Shown here: piece by piece, positions 26,616-34,944 of the stretch
Position numbering within the stretch: position 1 is the stretch's first letter
Layout: every line of letters begins with the position of its first letter
The notes under the pieces: model-generated
The model's database searches: none
Told to the model about the DNA's origin: nothing
Seen by the model: only the letters and a program-made list of their open reading frames with translations
Origin: a virus
Reading direction: 5' to 3' (one strand)
DNA length: 51,825 bases
IMG/VR virus record: IMGVR_UViG_3300027976_004270
Location: 1-51,825 of that record
Made by a program: the position numbers and the translations under genes

Positions 26616-29600
26616 CTATCGACGCAGCCAACTGCTTCGGATCACCCGACGGACGGTGCTCTTGGCGGGCGGTGGCCCTGAATTTCTCGCGCTTTGTGAC
26701 GGATTGGAGAAGTCAGGTACCTCAACCGCAAATACCGTCTGATCTGGCCGGTCTCCTGCAACTGCGGTTGGCGGCAGGCGCACAGTTGCGACTGTTGTGC
26801 CGTCCTGCTCTGGCCGAAGTTGCCGATCCAGTTCCAGCCAGTGACGCTCCTCGAAGCGGTCCAGTCCACTGGCCGCCGCCGCTGCTCTGGCGTACACATA
26901 ACAGTCCAGCGCCTCATTTCTCTCACGCATCTTTTGCCACTCGCGCTGGGCAAAGCCGTTGCGGTCGCGCCGGGTGATCAACTGCTCCGCGCACAGTTGC
27001 TGAACAAATTCGCTATCGACCTTGGGCAAATGCACAAACCCGCTCGGAAACATGGGCGTGGTGCCGTCACTTTCGACGTCGGCTCCCTTGCGCAGGTTGT
27101 TGTACAGCTCCAACTTGGCAATCGAGCCCACCACGGTGAACACCTTCACACCTCGGCGCAGGCGTTTGCCATTGACCGTGGCATCCACCGCAGTTGGCGT
27201 TCCCACCAGCGCAGCGCCCCGGGCGACGCCCTTGATGGCCATAAGCCTGGGGTCGCGGCAAGAGCGCACAAAGGCATAAGCCTCCTGGGTGGCGTAACCC
27301 GTATCCAAGGCAAGTCGCACCAACGGCACCAGTGCGCCCGATGCGTGCGTCCAGGACTCATCCAGAACATTTGCCAGGCCTGTCCAAACATCGGCGCGTG
27401 CCGTGTCGCCTATCAGCACGCGATGCTCAATGAGCCAGGCCTCCTTGCCTCGACCAAACGCCCAGATGGACACTTCGATGCGGTCTTTCTGCACGTCGGC
27501 ACCGCCCACCAGCAGCATGCCGCCCATGGGAATCGTGCCAACCGCGTAATCTTCCCGGCGCTCCAGCAGTCGCTGCCAGTCCGGTGCCTCACCCTCTTCG
27601 ACCCAGGTTTCACCCAATTCCGTGTTCTTGAACGTCTTGATGGCCCCGGTGGAGCCCGTCTCTTTGCTGATCGCGCTCTCCCACGCGGCGGCGATCTCCC
27701 TCCAACTGCGCCAACCGACCGGGCTGTACAGGCTCGACAAATGGAATCCCATGGTCTTGCCCGTGTTCTGCGGCGCTGTTGCCTGCCACTGGCCGTTCTC
27801 CAGCATCCAGCTTTTATGGTGCTCAGGAATAGGCTGCTCACAGGACTCACAGACATACGCCGCCGTGTCCGGTTGTGACCCCTCTGGCCCGCGCTGCCAG
27901 CGCAACCGCTCGAACCGCAGCCACTGGCGGTGGTTGCAATGCGGACAGGGAACGAAGTACCGACGCTGGTCCGATGCCTCGTACTCGCGCTCAATCGCCG
28001 ACACACCCGAGATGGTCGGCGTCGACACGATGAAAATCTTGCGCCGGGAGAAGGTGCGCGTTCTGGCCTCCGCCAGCGAGATCGCATCGCCCTCGCCCTC
28101 CACATCCAGCGGATAGCCGTCCACCTCATCCAAGAACAGGTAACGCACCGGCATCGAGCGCAGGCCCACTGCAGAGTTCGCGCCGGTCATCACCAGCACG
28201 CCGCCCCTGAATTCCTTGGCCAGGATGGTGTTGCCCGCATCCCGACTACGCGCCGGCGCGATCAGCTCGGCCAGCACGGGCGACTCTTCGATCAGCGGGT
28301 CAATGCGCTGCTTGGAGTTGCGCTTGGCCATGTCCACCGTGGGCGAGACCGCCATCATCGGTCCTGGCGCATGGTGGATAACGTAGCCGATCCAGTTGTT
28401 GCCCATTTCCGTGTTGTGGGTCGGTATCCAGCCGTTGCCACACAGGAACAGGTGGTCAGGAGAATCGACGGCGATACAACGCACAGGAACGCTGGCGACC
28501 GGTCGAATGGCAACTACGGCGCGTCTGCGGCTTTTCCATAGGCGGCCATTTTCGATCGACAGCATGCGCTGCAGCTTTCGCTGCAAGCGAAACATGGGCT
28601 CTTCCCGGTACGCAGTCCACGATACCCGCCACGCTTTGCGGCTGACAGATTCGCGCCCATTGATCAGCGTTTTCTTGGCCGCACTGGTGTAGACCGCAGG
28701 CTTGTAGCCCAGGCTACGAAGCAATTGCGCCATCGCATCGACAAGGCCCTTATCGCTATTGCCAAATTCGCACCGCGATCCATCTGGCGTGATGCTGCCA
28801 TCACTGTCCATCAGACCCCGCACCAAGTCCAGTCGCTGGCCACGGCCCGAGCGCAAGTAGGCATTGGGCACGTGCTTGTTGCACAGCAGATCGAACTTGC
28901 GCAGCAGTTTTGTGAATGGGGATGCCCAACAGCTGGCGAGCGCCAAGCCGTCATCATCCGTGATCCTGAAGGTCGGATCAATCACGACGTTGGCACACTT
29001 TCCCTTGCGCCAAACAGGCAAACGGAAATGGGCTTGAACCCCACAGTCCGCTAAATGTGCAACGATGTCGCTGTCGTCTTCGTGAACACTCAAATGATTC
29101 ATCCACGACGACCCATCTCCCAACCACAAGCCCAGGAGATAGGGGTGAATTGGAAGATCGCGGTTGGGCAGCTCAATGGGTTTGCAAACATCAATGGAAA
29201 AGCGCCAACGCTTGCCATTCGAAAATCTCTCACGCCCCACCATTTCAGCAGTGGTCGTCGTTAGCTTCTTGATGCCTGCATAGCTGTATTGCCATACCGG
29301 CCAGCGATGCTCAGCGTCGGCTACGACGCGCTCGCCGTCTTCAAATTCAATCTCGTAACAGGTGCGCTCAAACAGGATGTCTGACACACCCAGTACGCGA
29401 ACCGGCCAACCCTCGGGGTCGAACACGAAGTCTCCCTCGACGACTTCACCCATCGTGGTCCATCCTCTGGGTGTCGGTATGGGAGTTGTCAGCGCCAATG
29501 GCGCCCCCACCTGCGCGGCCTTCATGAACACCACCCGCTCCACCGGCGAGGCCGGCGACAAGCAGTCCATGATGTCCTTGAGGTACGGCGTGCGGCTGGT

Positions 29601-29759
29601 GCGCCAGCGACCAGGCTCGGCAGACGCTTTGGATGACAACATGCGGTGGCGGTCTGACCACTCTGATACGGACAACAGCGGGTCGGGAGTAAGGCCCTCG
29701 CGCCAGGCGCGATCAATTTCAACGGCGCCCTCGTAATGATCAGTCGTACTCAATTGCAT
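26616..29759 (-). CDS. Terminase large subunit (GpA family) interrupted by an intein
   Basis: 1047-residue precursor: a 684-residue terminase plus a 363-residue intein. The terminase packages DNA using an ATPase and cuts concatemers with a nuclease. Before the intein: YEGAVEIDRAWREGLTPD and VERVVFMKAAQVGA (Walker A); after it: TEMGNNWIGYVIHHAPGP. Further on are Walker B (YLFLDEVDGYPLDVEGEG), IVSTPT coupling, a Cys4 zinc site (CPHCNHRQW and CESC), then a nuclease part with VGGADVQKDRIEVSIWAFG. ATG at 29759 is preferred: only 1 base separates it from the small-subunit stop. Without splicing, the Walker A motif is disrupted and the protein should be inactive. Confidence 0.93.
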   Translation of the reverse strand: MQLSTTDHYEGAVEIDRAWREGLTPDPLLSVSEWSDRHRMLSSKASAEPGRWRTSRTPYLKDIMDCLSPASPVERVVFMKAAQVGAPLALTTPIPTPRGWTTMGEVVEGDFVFDPEGWPVRVLGVSDILFERTCYEIEFEDGERVVADAEHRWPVWQYSYAGIKKLTTTTAEMVGRERFSNGKRWRFSIDVCKPIELPNRDLPIHPYLLGLWLGDGSSWMNHLSVHEDDSDIVAHLADCGVQAHFRLPVWRKGKCANVVIDPTFRITDDDGLALASCWASPFTKLLRKFDLLCNKHVPNAYLRSGRGQRLDLVRGLMDSDGSITPDGSRCEFGNSDKGLVDAMAQLLRSLGYKPAVYTSAAKKTLINGRESVSRKAWRVSWTAYREEPMFRLQRKLQRMLSIENGRLWKSRRRAVVAIRPVASVPVRCIAVDSPDHLFLCGNGWIPTHNTEMGNNWIGYVIHHAPGPMMAVSPTVDMAKRNSKQRIDPLIEESPVLAELIAPARSRDAGNTILAKEFRGGVLVMTGANSAVGLRSMPVRYLFLDEVDGYPLDVEGEGDAISLAEARTRTFSRRKIFIVSTPTISGVSAIEREYEASDQRRYFVPCPHCNHRQWLRFERLRWQRGPEGSQPDTAAYVCESCEQPIPEHHKSWMLENGQWQATAPQNTGKTMGFHLSSLYSPVGWRSWREIAAAWESAISKETGSTGAIKTFKNTELGETWVEEGEAPDWQRLLERREDYAVGTIPMGGMLLVGGADVQKDRIEVSIWAFGRGKEAWLIEHRVLIGDTARADVWTGLANVLDESWTHASGALVPLVRLALDTGYATQEAYAFVRSCRDPRLMAIKGVARGAALVGTPTAVDATVNGKRLRRGVKVFTVVGSIAKLELYNNLRKGADVESDGTTPMFPSGFVHLPKVDSEFVQQLCAEQLITRRDRNGFAQREWQKMRERNEALDCYVYARAAAAASGLDRFEERHWLELDRQLRPEQDGTTVATVRLPPTAVAGDRPDQTVFAVEVPDFSNPSQSARNSGPPPAKSTVRRVIRSSWLRR
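28413..29501 (-). mobile_element. Class 3 intein with LAGLIDADG homing endonuclease in terminase
   Basis: Encodes precursor residues 87-449. Block A reads PLALTTPIPTPRGWTTMG, so position 1 is Pro instead of Cys/Ser. Block B is GERVVADAEHRWPV, with His at B:10 and Trp at B:12. Block F is VRCIAVDSPDHLF with Cys at F:4. Block G ends WIPTHN before extein Thr, with Thr at G:5. Trp-Cys-Thr plus a non-nucleophilic first residue is the published signature of class 3 inteins. A LAGLIDADG endonuclease is inserted: LLGLWLGDG and LVRGLMDSDG carry both catalytic Asp. The insertion sits in the ATPase Walker A, a preferred intein site. Splicing would join QVGA to TEMGNN, restoring the usual GpA motif. Confidence 0.93.
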
Positions 29760-29760
29760 T

Positions 29761-30360
29761 TCAGTCCACTCGTGCTCGCAGGTCGCCAAGTTCCTGCAAG
29801 TGCTCACGCACCGCGTTCTCCAGCGCGACGTGCATCGGGTGTGGGTCCAGTCCCAACTTGACCGCCATCTGCGCCGATACGCGCGCGGGCCAGTTCAGCC
29901 AGGCATCGCGCTCTGACCTTGCCAACTTGAATACGTGGGCGATGGCCTGTGGTCTATCCACCAGCGCGCCCTTGAGCCTGGCCAGGCGCACCTTGTTGGT
30001 TTGGGCCTTGACCACCTCGTTGACGGTGCGCGCTTGCAACAGCGATGTGCCGCTGGAGCCAGTGGATCCGCCGGAGCCACTATTTGCGCTACTGCCCAAC
30101 CCTGCTGGTGTAGCGCCGCCATTTGCCGCGTCCCGGGTCTCATTGGACGGTGCATCGGCTTGCTGGAAATTGACGGTTGCAGCGCGCTCTCGGGTTCCCT
30201 TTTTTGCGGTGTCTGTATTGCGCGCCCACTCCTGGTCTACCCGTTCGGAGTCGATGGTTCCGTCGGGCTCGGGCGTGATGCGCCCGCTGCGAATTGCCTT
30301 ATGGACTGCGGTATCGGTGACGCCCCGGTGGCGAGCGTAGGCCCGTAACGAAATTCCCAT
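29761..30360 (-). CDS. Terminase small subunit (Nu1-like)
   Basis: 199 residues. The N-terminal helix-turn-helix (LRAYARHRGVTDTAVHKAIR, with SGRITPEPDGTID) binds DNA near the packaging start; residues about 60-105 are a low-complexity Gly/Ser/Asn linker; the C-terminal helix (TVNEVVKAQTNKVRLARLKG) contacts the large subunit. The ATG at 30360 is preferred over a TTG four codons earlier. It stops 1 base before the large-subunit ATG. It is the first gene of the late minus-strand operon as visible here. Confidence 0.88.
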   Translation of the reverse strand: MGISLRAYARHRGVTDTAVHKAIRSGRITPEPDGTIDSERVDQEWARNTDTAKKGTRERAATVNFQQADAPSNETRDAANGGATPAGLGSSANSGSGGSTGSSGTSLLQARTVNEVVKAQTNKVRLARLKGALVDRPQAIAHVFKLARSERDAWLNWPARVSAQMAVKLGLDPHPMHVALENAVREHLQELGDLRARVD

Positions 30361-30460
30361 CGTTTGTTTCAATCATTTTGTTGAATCTCTGCAGATTTAG
30401 CTTGGCTTGTATTCGAAGCAGAGCGTTCATGGAGGTGTTCCAACACCAACGCAAAACCCA

Positions 30461-30700
30461 ATGAAAACCATCACCGCCCAAGTCACAGACACCAACCACC
30501 GCGCCCGCGGCGAAATGCAGATCAACGTGGACTTTGACCAGACCGGTCCGTCCCTTGTCGAGCATGACGGTCAGACCTTCTGCTTCACGCAAAAAGCGGG
30601 CACCAACCGCAAGACAGGCTTGGCGGCGCGCGAGATGGCCACCTTTGACGACGCCCGACTTTGGATCACGCTGGACGGCACAAAGGTCTGGGAAGACTGA
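30461..30700 (+). CDS. Small hypothetical protein, accessory region
   Basis: 79 residues (MKTITAQVTDTNHRARGEMQ to TLDGTKVWED). Alternating strands with a Q-T-F-C-F-T turn suggest a compact beta fold; no motif, membrane segment or signal is visible. It is plus-strand, divergent from the terminase small-subunit gene, and followed after 83 bases by the DUF3489-like gene in the same direction. The upstream ATG-containing extension is not supported. The 100-base gap between it and the terminase gene is a place where a cos/packaging site would be expected, but I cannot define one. Confidence 0.5.
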   Translation: MKTITAQVTDTNHRARGEMQINVDFDQTGPSLVEHDGQTFCFTQKAGTNRKTGLAAREMATFDDARLWITLDGTKVWED

Positions 30701-30783
30701 ATACCAACCGAATGCAACAGACCATATGACACAACCCCAACCGCTACCACTATCACCACCACTACCACTGCCGTGGAAAAATC

Positions 30784-31284
30784 ATGACCACCATCCAACT
30801 CACCACAACCCAGACCCAAGTCTTGCAACATGCGCTGGATCACAACCACGGGCGCATTGACTGGTTCCCCGCAAGCGTCAAGGGTGGCGCACGCAAGAAG
30901 GTTCTGGGCGGTCTGGTGAGCCGCGCGCTCATCACCACAGATGGCACGCATTGGTTCATTGCCGCCGAGGGCTACGACGCACTGGGCGTCCCGCGCCGTG
31001 GGCCAATTACCCTGGCCGCCCTTGATGCGGTCATCGATTCTGCCGAGGCGGTCACGCAGCTCAAAGTTCTCAAGCCACGCACGCGCGACAACAGCAAGCA
31101 GGCCACCGTGATCGCGATGCTCAATCGACCCGAGGGTGCAACCATCCAGCAGATCGTCGAGGCGACCAACTGGCAAGCTCACACAGTGCGAGGCACATTT
31201 GCAGGAGCATTCAAGAAGAAGCTCGGGCTGGCGATCGTCTCGGACAAGCGCCAAGGTGGCGAACGGATCTACCGCATCCGCTAA
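30784..31284 (+). CDS. DUF3489-like protein with winged-helix fold
   Basis: 166 residues. The C-terminal half (DNSKQATVIAMLNRPEGATI, then QQIVEATNWQAHTVRGTFAG and KKLGLAIVSDKRQGGERIYR) is the DUF3489 pattern: a winged-helix-like domain found in phage and plasmid proteins. The N-terminal half is helical with no known motif. Probably DNA-binding; the role is unknown. It runs toward the minus-strand accessory pair and ends 6 bases before the stop of the 307-residue gene. The upstream 60 bases are a CA/AC-rich run (caccaccactaccact) with no clear ribosome site. Confidence 0.8.
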   Translation: MTTIQLTTTQTQVLQHALDHNHGRIDWFPASVKGGARKKVLGGLVSRALITTDGTHWFIAAEGYDALGVPRRGPITLAALDAVIDSAEAVTQLKVLKPRTRDNSKQATVIAMLNRPEGATIQQIVEATNWQAHTVRGTFAGAFKKKLGLAIVSDKRQGGERIYRIR

Positions 31285-31290
31285 TGCAGA

Positions 31291-32214
31291 TCAGATCGCA
31301 TGAGCAGCGTCTAGCAGTCTTGCAGCGATGCTCGGGGTTTCCGCTTCCAGTACGTTGATGCCCTCGTATTTGGCAAATCCGAGGAGTCGCTGCCTGGTCC
31401 ACTCGGCGTACTTGCGGGCATCACAACCAGGCGCTTCGTTGAGAACATCCGTGTTGAACAAGATCGTCGGATTAAACGCGTTCTCGCCCATCTGCTTTCG
31501 CGCGACATCCAACTGGAATAGCTTCGCCTGCGCTTCGCGCTCTGCGTTCTCTGCCTGCCTCGCCGTACTGGGAAGGCTGGTCACCTGCACTGCCAAGGGG
31601 CCGTAGGCATAGTCGATCACTACGTCTGGCACCTCAGCCGGCCCACGGAGTGGAACGTCAAAGCGCGAGGCGTGCATCTTGTCATGCCCTACGAATATTC
31701 GGCGCAGCTGCGTGAGGAACTCTCGCGTTCTAATCGTATGGCGAGGGCTTTGCCGAGTTTCCTCCTCCTCGATCATTTCATCCGCAGAGCCGAATGCACT
31801 TACGCTACGTACAGCAGCGTCCAAGAGCTGATCGATGCTCCATGCCCGCGCGACCATGACCGGACCGACGTCGAACCCGTGAAACAGCGGTCGTAGCTCC
31901 TCAAGGGGCAAGCCCGCTTGTTGCCGCTGGGTCATGTACTCCGCGCATTGGCGAAGAATTCCCGCAGCCGAGGCCCCCCGCTGTCGGCCGAGCAACTGCC
32001 TCAGTCGCTGCTCACTGATGACGGGGTAGGTGGCAGCAGCCACAGCTTGCGCAGTTGCATCATGAGGTTGGACCGCTACGAGTGCAACTATCCTTTCGTT
32101 AGTTCCCTCTATCGGCTCCCACAGCAACGGTCGGTATCGAGCGATGAAGGGGGCAGCGAGAGACGCGACATCTGCCGGCGAATCTGCTAACCCTGACTGG
32201 ATGAGGAGTTCCAT
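31291..32214 (-). CDS. Unrecognised protein paired with HipA-like kinase
   Basis: 307 residues; I do not recognise the family. The N-terminus (FIARYRPLLWEPIEGTNERI followed by VALVAVQP) faintly recalls the partner proteins (DUF3037 type) of HipA-like kinases, but is not a clear match. The C-terminal half has a pattern of strand then helix (VPDVVIDYAYGPLAVQVTSL, then a charged helix) reminiscent of a PD-(D/E)XK-like core in which Q210-V-T replaces E-x-K. It overlaps the kinase gene by 28 bases, so the two are certainly co-transcribed. Its role as effector or sensor of a defence or toxin module is inference. Confidence 0.6.
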   Translation of the reverse strand: MELLIQSGLADSPADVASLAAPFIARYRPLLWEPIEGTNERIVALVAVQPHDATAQAVAAATYPVISEQRLRQLLGRQRGASAAGILRQCAEYMTQRQQAGLPLEELRPLFHGFDVGPVMVARAWSIDQLLDAAVRSVSAFGSADEMIEEEETRQSPRHTIRTREFLTQLRRIFVGHDKMHASRFDVPLRGPAEVPDVVIDYAYGPLAVQVTSLPSTARQAENAEREAQAKLFQLDVARKQMGENAFNPTILFNTDVLNEAPGCDARKYAEWTRQRLLGFAKYEGINVLEAETPSIAARLLDAAHAI

Positions 32215-33086
32215 AGAAGTTTTTTCTCTGGCGTCTGAAGCCGCTCATTCACCATCAGCGGAAGTGCGGGTAGGCGAAGTGCAATACCTCGCACCGTCAC
32301 CTCCACCAAAGGCCACAAAGCGTCCACATGAAAGTTGCCTGTTCTCCACTCGCGGATTCGGTCAGCAACGAGTTCCAGTCGCCGTTGTGCTCGGACCAGC
32401 GCATTTGAATGCTGCTCCATTCCATGGTCCTTAGGCCTTCGTTGTTGGAGTTGCAGGGCGATTACATTCCTTTTGGCGCGGAAGTCGATGACTCCTTGAC
32501 GCGCCGCCTGCACAGCCCACTGCTTCATTATCTTTGCTATCGGCTCTAGAGCTGCTTCGTGATCGATGAACCAGTAATCCTTCCCGTCGAAGATGAAGTT
32601 GCGAATGTGTCGATCAGGATTTGCAGCGAGTTCGTCCCACACTGCACCGTTTACCGCCACCGGTTGTTTACAAAGCTGATGCCAAATGTACTCTTCGGCA
32701 GCTTCGTCATCCATCAGCCGCGTTGCACTGTCGTCGGGCCACTGGTGAAGGCTGCCGAAGCAGAGGAAATCCGCGCTGTTCCCGAGCGGCCGCGCGGTTG
32801 AAGGCAGTCCCGGTAGCTGGTCACGTTCAGCGAGTACGACCACGCCATGAGGAATCGGGACGTGAAGCTCGGATCCGGCTACCGCGCACGCCAGCTCAAT
32901 GGAGAGTTTCACCTGTCCACTCATCCACTTTAGGGCGACAGGCACCGAGGGTTCAGTGCAGCCCGGCACCTGCACCTGGCCGCGCCAGACCTTGTGCACT
33001 TGGCCTGCAAATACCGGCAAACCACCTGAGTTGAGGCGTGCGAGAGGCGGTCGACTGGTGTCTTTTGGATCGAGACCTGGGATCAT
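32187..33086 (-). CDS. HipA-like kinase domain protein
   Basis: 299 residues. The kinase fold is visible: GQVHKVWRGQVQVPG as phosphate loop, VALKWMSGQV with Lys53, a helix with E64, then NPDRHIRNFIFDGKDYWFID with catalytic Asp158, Asn163 and metal-binding Asp175. The family (HipA_2-like) contains Ser/Thr kinases of toxin-antitoxin or stress type. The start is supported by AAGGAG 5 bases upstream. It is encoded with the 307-residue gene, in an accessory block between the terminase genes and the phage methyltransferase. A substrate cannot be predicted. Confidence 0.75.
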   Translation of the reverse strand: MIPGLDPKDTSRPPLARLNSGGLPVFAGQVHKVWRGQVQVPGCTEPSVPVALKWMSGQVKLSIELACAVAGSELHVPIPHGVVVLAERDQLPGLPSTARPLGNSADFLCFGSLHQWPDDSATRLMDDEAAEEYIWHQLCKQPVAVNGAVWDELAANPDRHIRNFIFDGKDYWFIDHEAALEPIAKIMKQWAVQAARQGVIDFRAKRNVIALQLQQRRPKDHGMEQHSNALVRAQRRLELVADRIREWRTGNFHVDALWPLVEVTVRGIALRLPALPLMVNERLQTPEKKLLWNSSSSQG

Positions 33087-33232
33087 GCGTTCTCCTTAGG
33101 TGCATCTTAATCCCTAGTGCAACTACCCTCAGAGTCCAGACAGTGTCCGCAACCTGTGCGGATTGGCCGGCGGAACATGGCGCCGCCTGTGACGTACGCT
33201 TTCGGTCGACCATAAGCCGCCCTCGCGAGTCA

Positions 33233-34498
33233 CTACGAGGTCATTAACGCCTCCCTTGTCGCCTGATTGTCGAACGTCACCCCATCCGACTCGCGGATGG
33301 CTTTTTTGCTCGCCCATTCCTGCCAGCGGCGGACAATGACGTCGACGTACTTTGGATCCATCTCGATCAGCCGCGCACAACGCCCCGACTTCTCGCACGC
33401 AATTACAGTGGTGCCCGAGCCACCAAACGGATCGAGCACCATGTCCCCAGGCTTGCTGGAGTTGCGTATCGCACGCTCCACCAGTTCCACCGGCTTCATG
33501 GTCGGGTGCAAATCGTTCTTGTGCGGCTTCTTGATTTGCCAGACGTCGCTTTGATTGCGGTCACCGCACCAGTGGTGCTTACCGCCCTCGGGCCAGCCGT
33601 ACAAGATCGGCTCGTACTGGCGCTGGTAGTCTGAGCGTCCCATCGTGAACGTATTCTTGGCCCAGATGATGAAGGTCGACCACTTGCCACCGGCCACACG
33701 GAACGCCTCCTGCAAGACATCGAGCTCGCTGGAGGACATCGCCACGTAAATGGCGCCCCTGCTGTGCGCGACGGTCGGCGTCAGGGCCGCCAGGAGAAAG
33801 TCATAAAACCCTTCGCCCAGGTTGTCGTTCAGGATCGAGCGGTTCTTGCCGCGCATTTTGTCCTTGGCGCTGTTGGCGTAGTTCACGTTGTAGGGTGGAT
33901 CCGTGAAGACCATGTCGACCTTTTGGCCGGCAAGCAGCAACTCAAAACTTTGTGGGTCTGTGGAGTCGCCGCACAGCAAACGGTGGTTGCCGAGCAGCCA
34001 AATGTCGCCTGCACGCGAGACCGCGGCATCCAACACCTCGGGGGCCGCGTCATCATCCGTTTGGCCCTCATCGCCACCTTCCTCGCCCTCGAACAGATCG
34101 GCAATGTCGTCCACGTCAAAGCCGGTGAGCGAGAGATCGAAATCGTCATTGCGCAAGGCATCGAGTTCCAGGCGCAGCATGGCATCGTCCCAGCCCGCGT
34201 TCTCAGCAATCCGATTGTCGGCAATGACCAAGGCGCGACGTTGTGTCGGACTCAGGTGCTCTAGCACCAGGACCGGAACCTGTTGCAGGCCTAGCTTTTG
34301 AGCTGCCGCCAGGCGCCCATGCCCCGCCACGATGACGTCATCCGAACCCATGAGGATCGGGTTGGTAAACCCGAACTCGACAATGGATGCGGCAATCTGG
34401 GCCACCTGGCTCTCGGAGTGTGTCCTGGCATTTCGGGCATACGGAATAAGCGCATTGATGCTGCGGTATTCAACGTTGAGCTTGACGGTCTGTGGCAT
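33233..34498 (-). CDS. ParB-domain DNA methyltransferase fusion
   Basis: 421 residues. Residues about 15-90 are a ParB/Srx-like nuclease-type domain (ARNARTHSESQVAQIAASIV and SDDVIVAGHGRLAAAQKLGL). A DNA methyltransferase follows: TDPPYNVNYANSAKDKMRGK (catalytic DPPY) and, near the C-terminus, LDPFGGSGTTVIACEKSG (AdoMet). Such prophage fusions are usually solitary methyltransferases that protect phage DNA from host restriction; N6-adenine is likeliest given DPPY. The start at MPQTVKLNVEYRSI is favoured over the ATG 10 codons upstream, which overlaps the hairpin and has weak support. It is distinct in sequence from the methyltransferase at 1174-2355. Confidence 0.92.
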   Translation of the reverse strand: MPQTVKLNVEYRSINALIPYARNARTHSESQVAQIAASIVEFGFTNPILMGSDDVIVAGHGRLAAAQKLGLQQVPVLVLEHLSPTQRRALVIADNRIAENAGWDDAMLRLELDALRNDDFDLSLTGFDVDDIADLFEGEEGGDEGQTDDDAAPEVLDAAVSRAGDIWLLGNHRLLCGDSTDPQSFELLLAGQKVDMVFTDPPYNVNYANSAKDKMRGKNRSILNDNLGEGFYDFLLAALTPTVAHSRGAIYVAMSSSELDVLQEAFRVAGGKWSTFIIWAKNTFTMGRSDYQRQYEPILYGWPEGGKHHWCGDRNQSDVWQIKKPHKNDLHPTMKPVELVERAIRNSSKPGDMVLDPFGGSGTTVIACEKSGRCARLIEMDPKYVDVIVRRWQEWASKKAIRESDGVTFDNQATREALMTS

Positions 34499-34513
34499 GT
34501 GGTCGCTGAAAGT

Positions 34514-34544
34514 AAAAAAGCCCGCCACCGCGTCAAACGCGGGC
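34514..34544 (-). terminator. Probable rho-independent terminator upstream of methyltransferase
   Basis: On the minus strand GCCCGC-N13-GCGGGC is followed by TTTTTT (plus 34514-34519). It lies 16 bases before the methyltransferase ATG, so it would separate that gene from the upstream early genes, or act as an attenuator for it. A shorter alternative stem (CCGCG/CGCGG) overlaps. A stem of six GC pairs with a clean U-run makes this one of the two best terminators in the window. Confidence 0.65.
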
Positions 34545-34592
34545 GAGCTTTAGATGAAATGCCTGGCGGGGTATTCAGAAGCCGCATGGGGG

Positions 34593-34627
34593 TGCAAACC
34601 TGCAAACCCTGCAAACCTCGGTTTGCA
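34593..34627. repeat. TGCAAACC repeats, three direct and one inverted
   Basis: TGCAAACC occurs at 34593-34600, 34601-34608 and 34610-34617, and its reverse complement GGTTTGCA at 34620-34627. The last pair forms an 8-base inverted repeat with a 2-base spacer. Clustered direct and inverted copies suggest a protein-binding array such as an operator. Confidence 0.65.
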
Positions 34628-34860
34628 GCCTATCGCTAGAGGACTCTTGCGCTGTCCCCCCCCGCATACCCTTTTGGGCAGGAAGGACCCATCAGATTTC
34701 CGGAACAACCCTCAGGGCTCCAACCATCAAGCGCCATCAGGAGTTAGCAGCGATCTGCAACAGTCACAGTGGTCGGTCGCGCGGTCTTTGTCTTGATCTG
34801 CATCGCGCACCTTTTGCAACCATAGCCGTGAATGTAGGGTAATCCGGGGTCATTTGGGAC

Positions 34861-34882
34861 ACCCGCTTTTGACCCGCTTTTG
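34861..34882. repeat. Tandem 11-base repeat ACCCGCTTTTG
   Basis: Two head-to-tail perfect copies (34861-34871, 34872-34882), in the gene-free stretch just downstream of the DUF6362-like gene. Meaning unknown; two copies are too few to call an array. Confidence 0.6.
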
Positions 34883-34944
34883 TCATCCGTTGGCAGGCTT
34901 ACGCACGGCTCCGATACGCTTGTCAATATTGCTCAAGTTCCTTT

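Larger units (their letters stand above)
34545..34944. other. 400-base region without a gene, holding short repeats
   Basis: No supported ORF. It contains three copies of TGCAAACC with an inverted copy (34593-34627), an 11-base direct repeat ACCCGCTTTTG (34861-34871 and 34872-34882), and a C-run near 34655-34663. No tRNA was recognised. A control region between the early genes at 34945 and upward and the methyltransferase is the simplest reading. Confidence 0.6.

Noticed and set aside
34554-34796. 80-codon plus-strand ORF in the repeat region
   Set aside because: No ribosome site, crosses the repeats, and composition is not protein-like.
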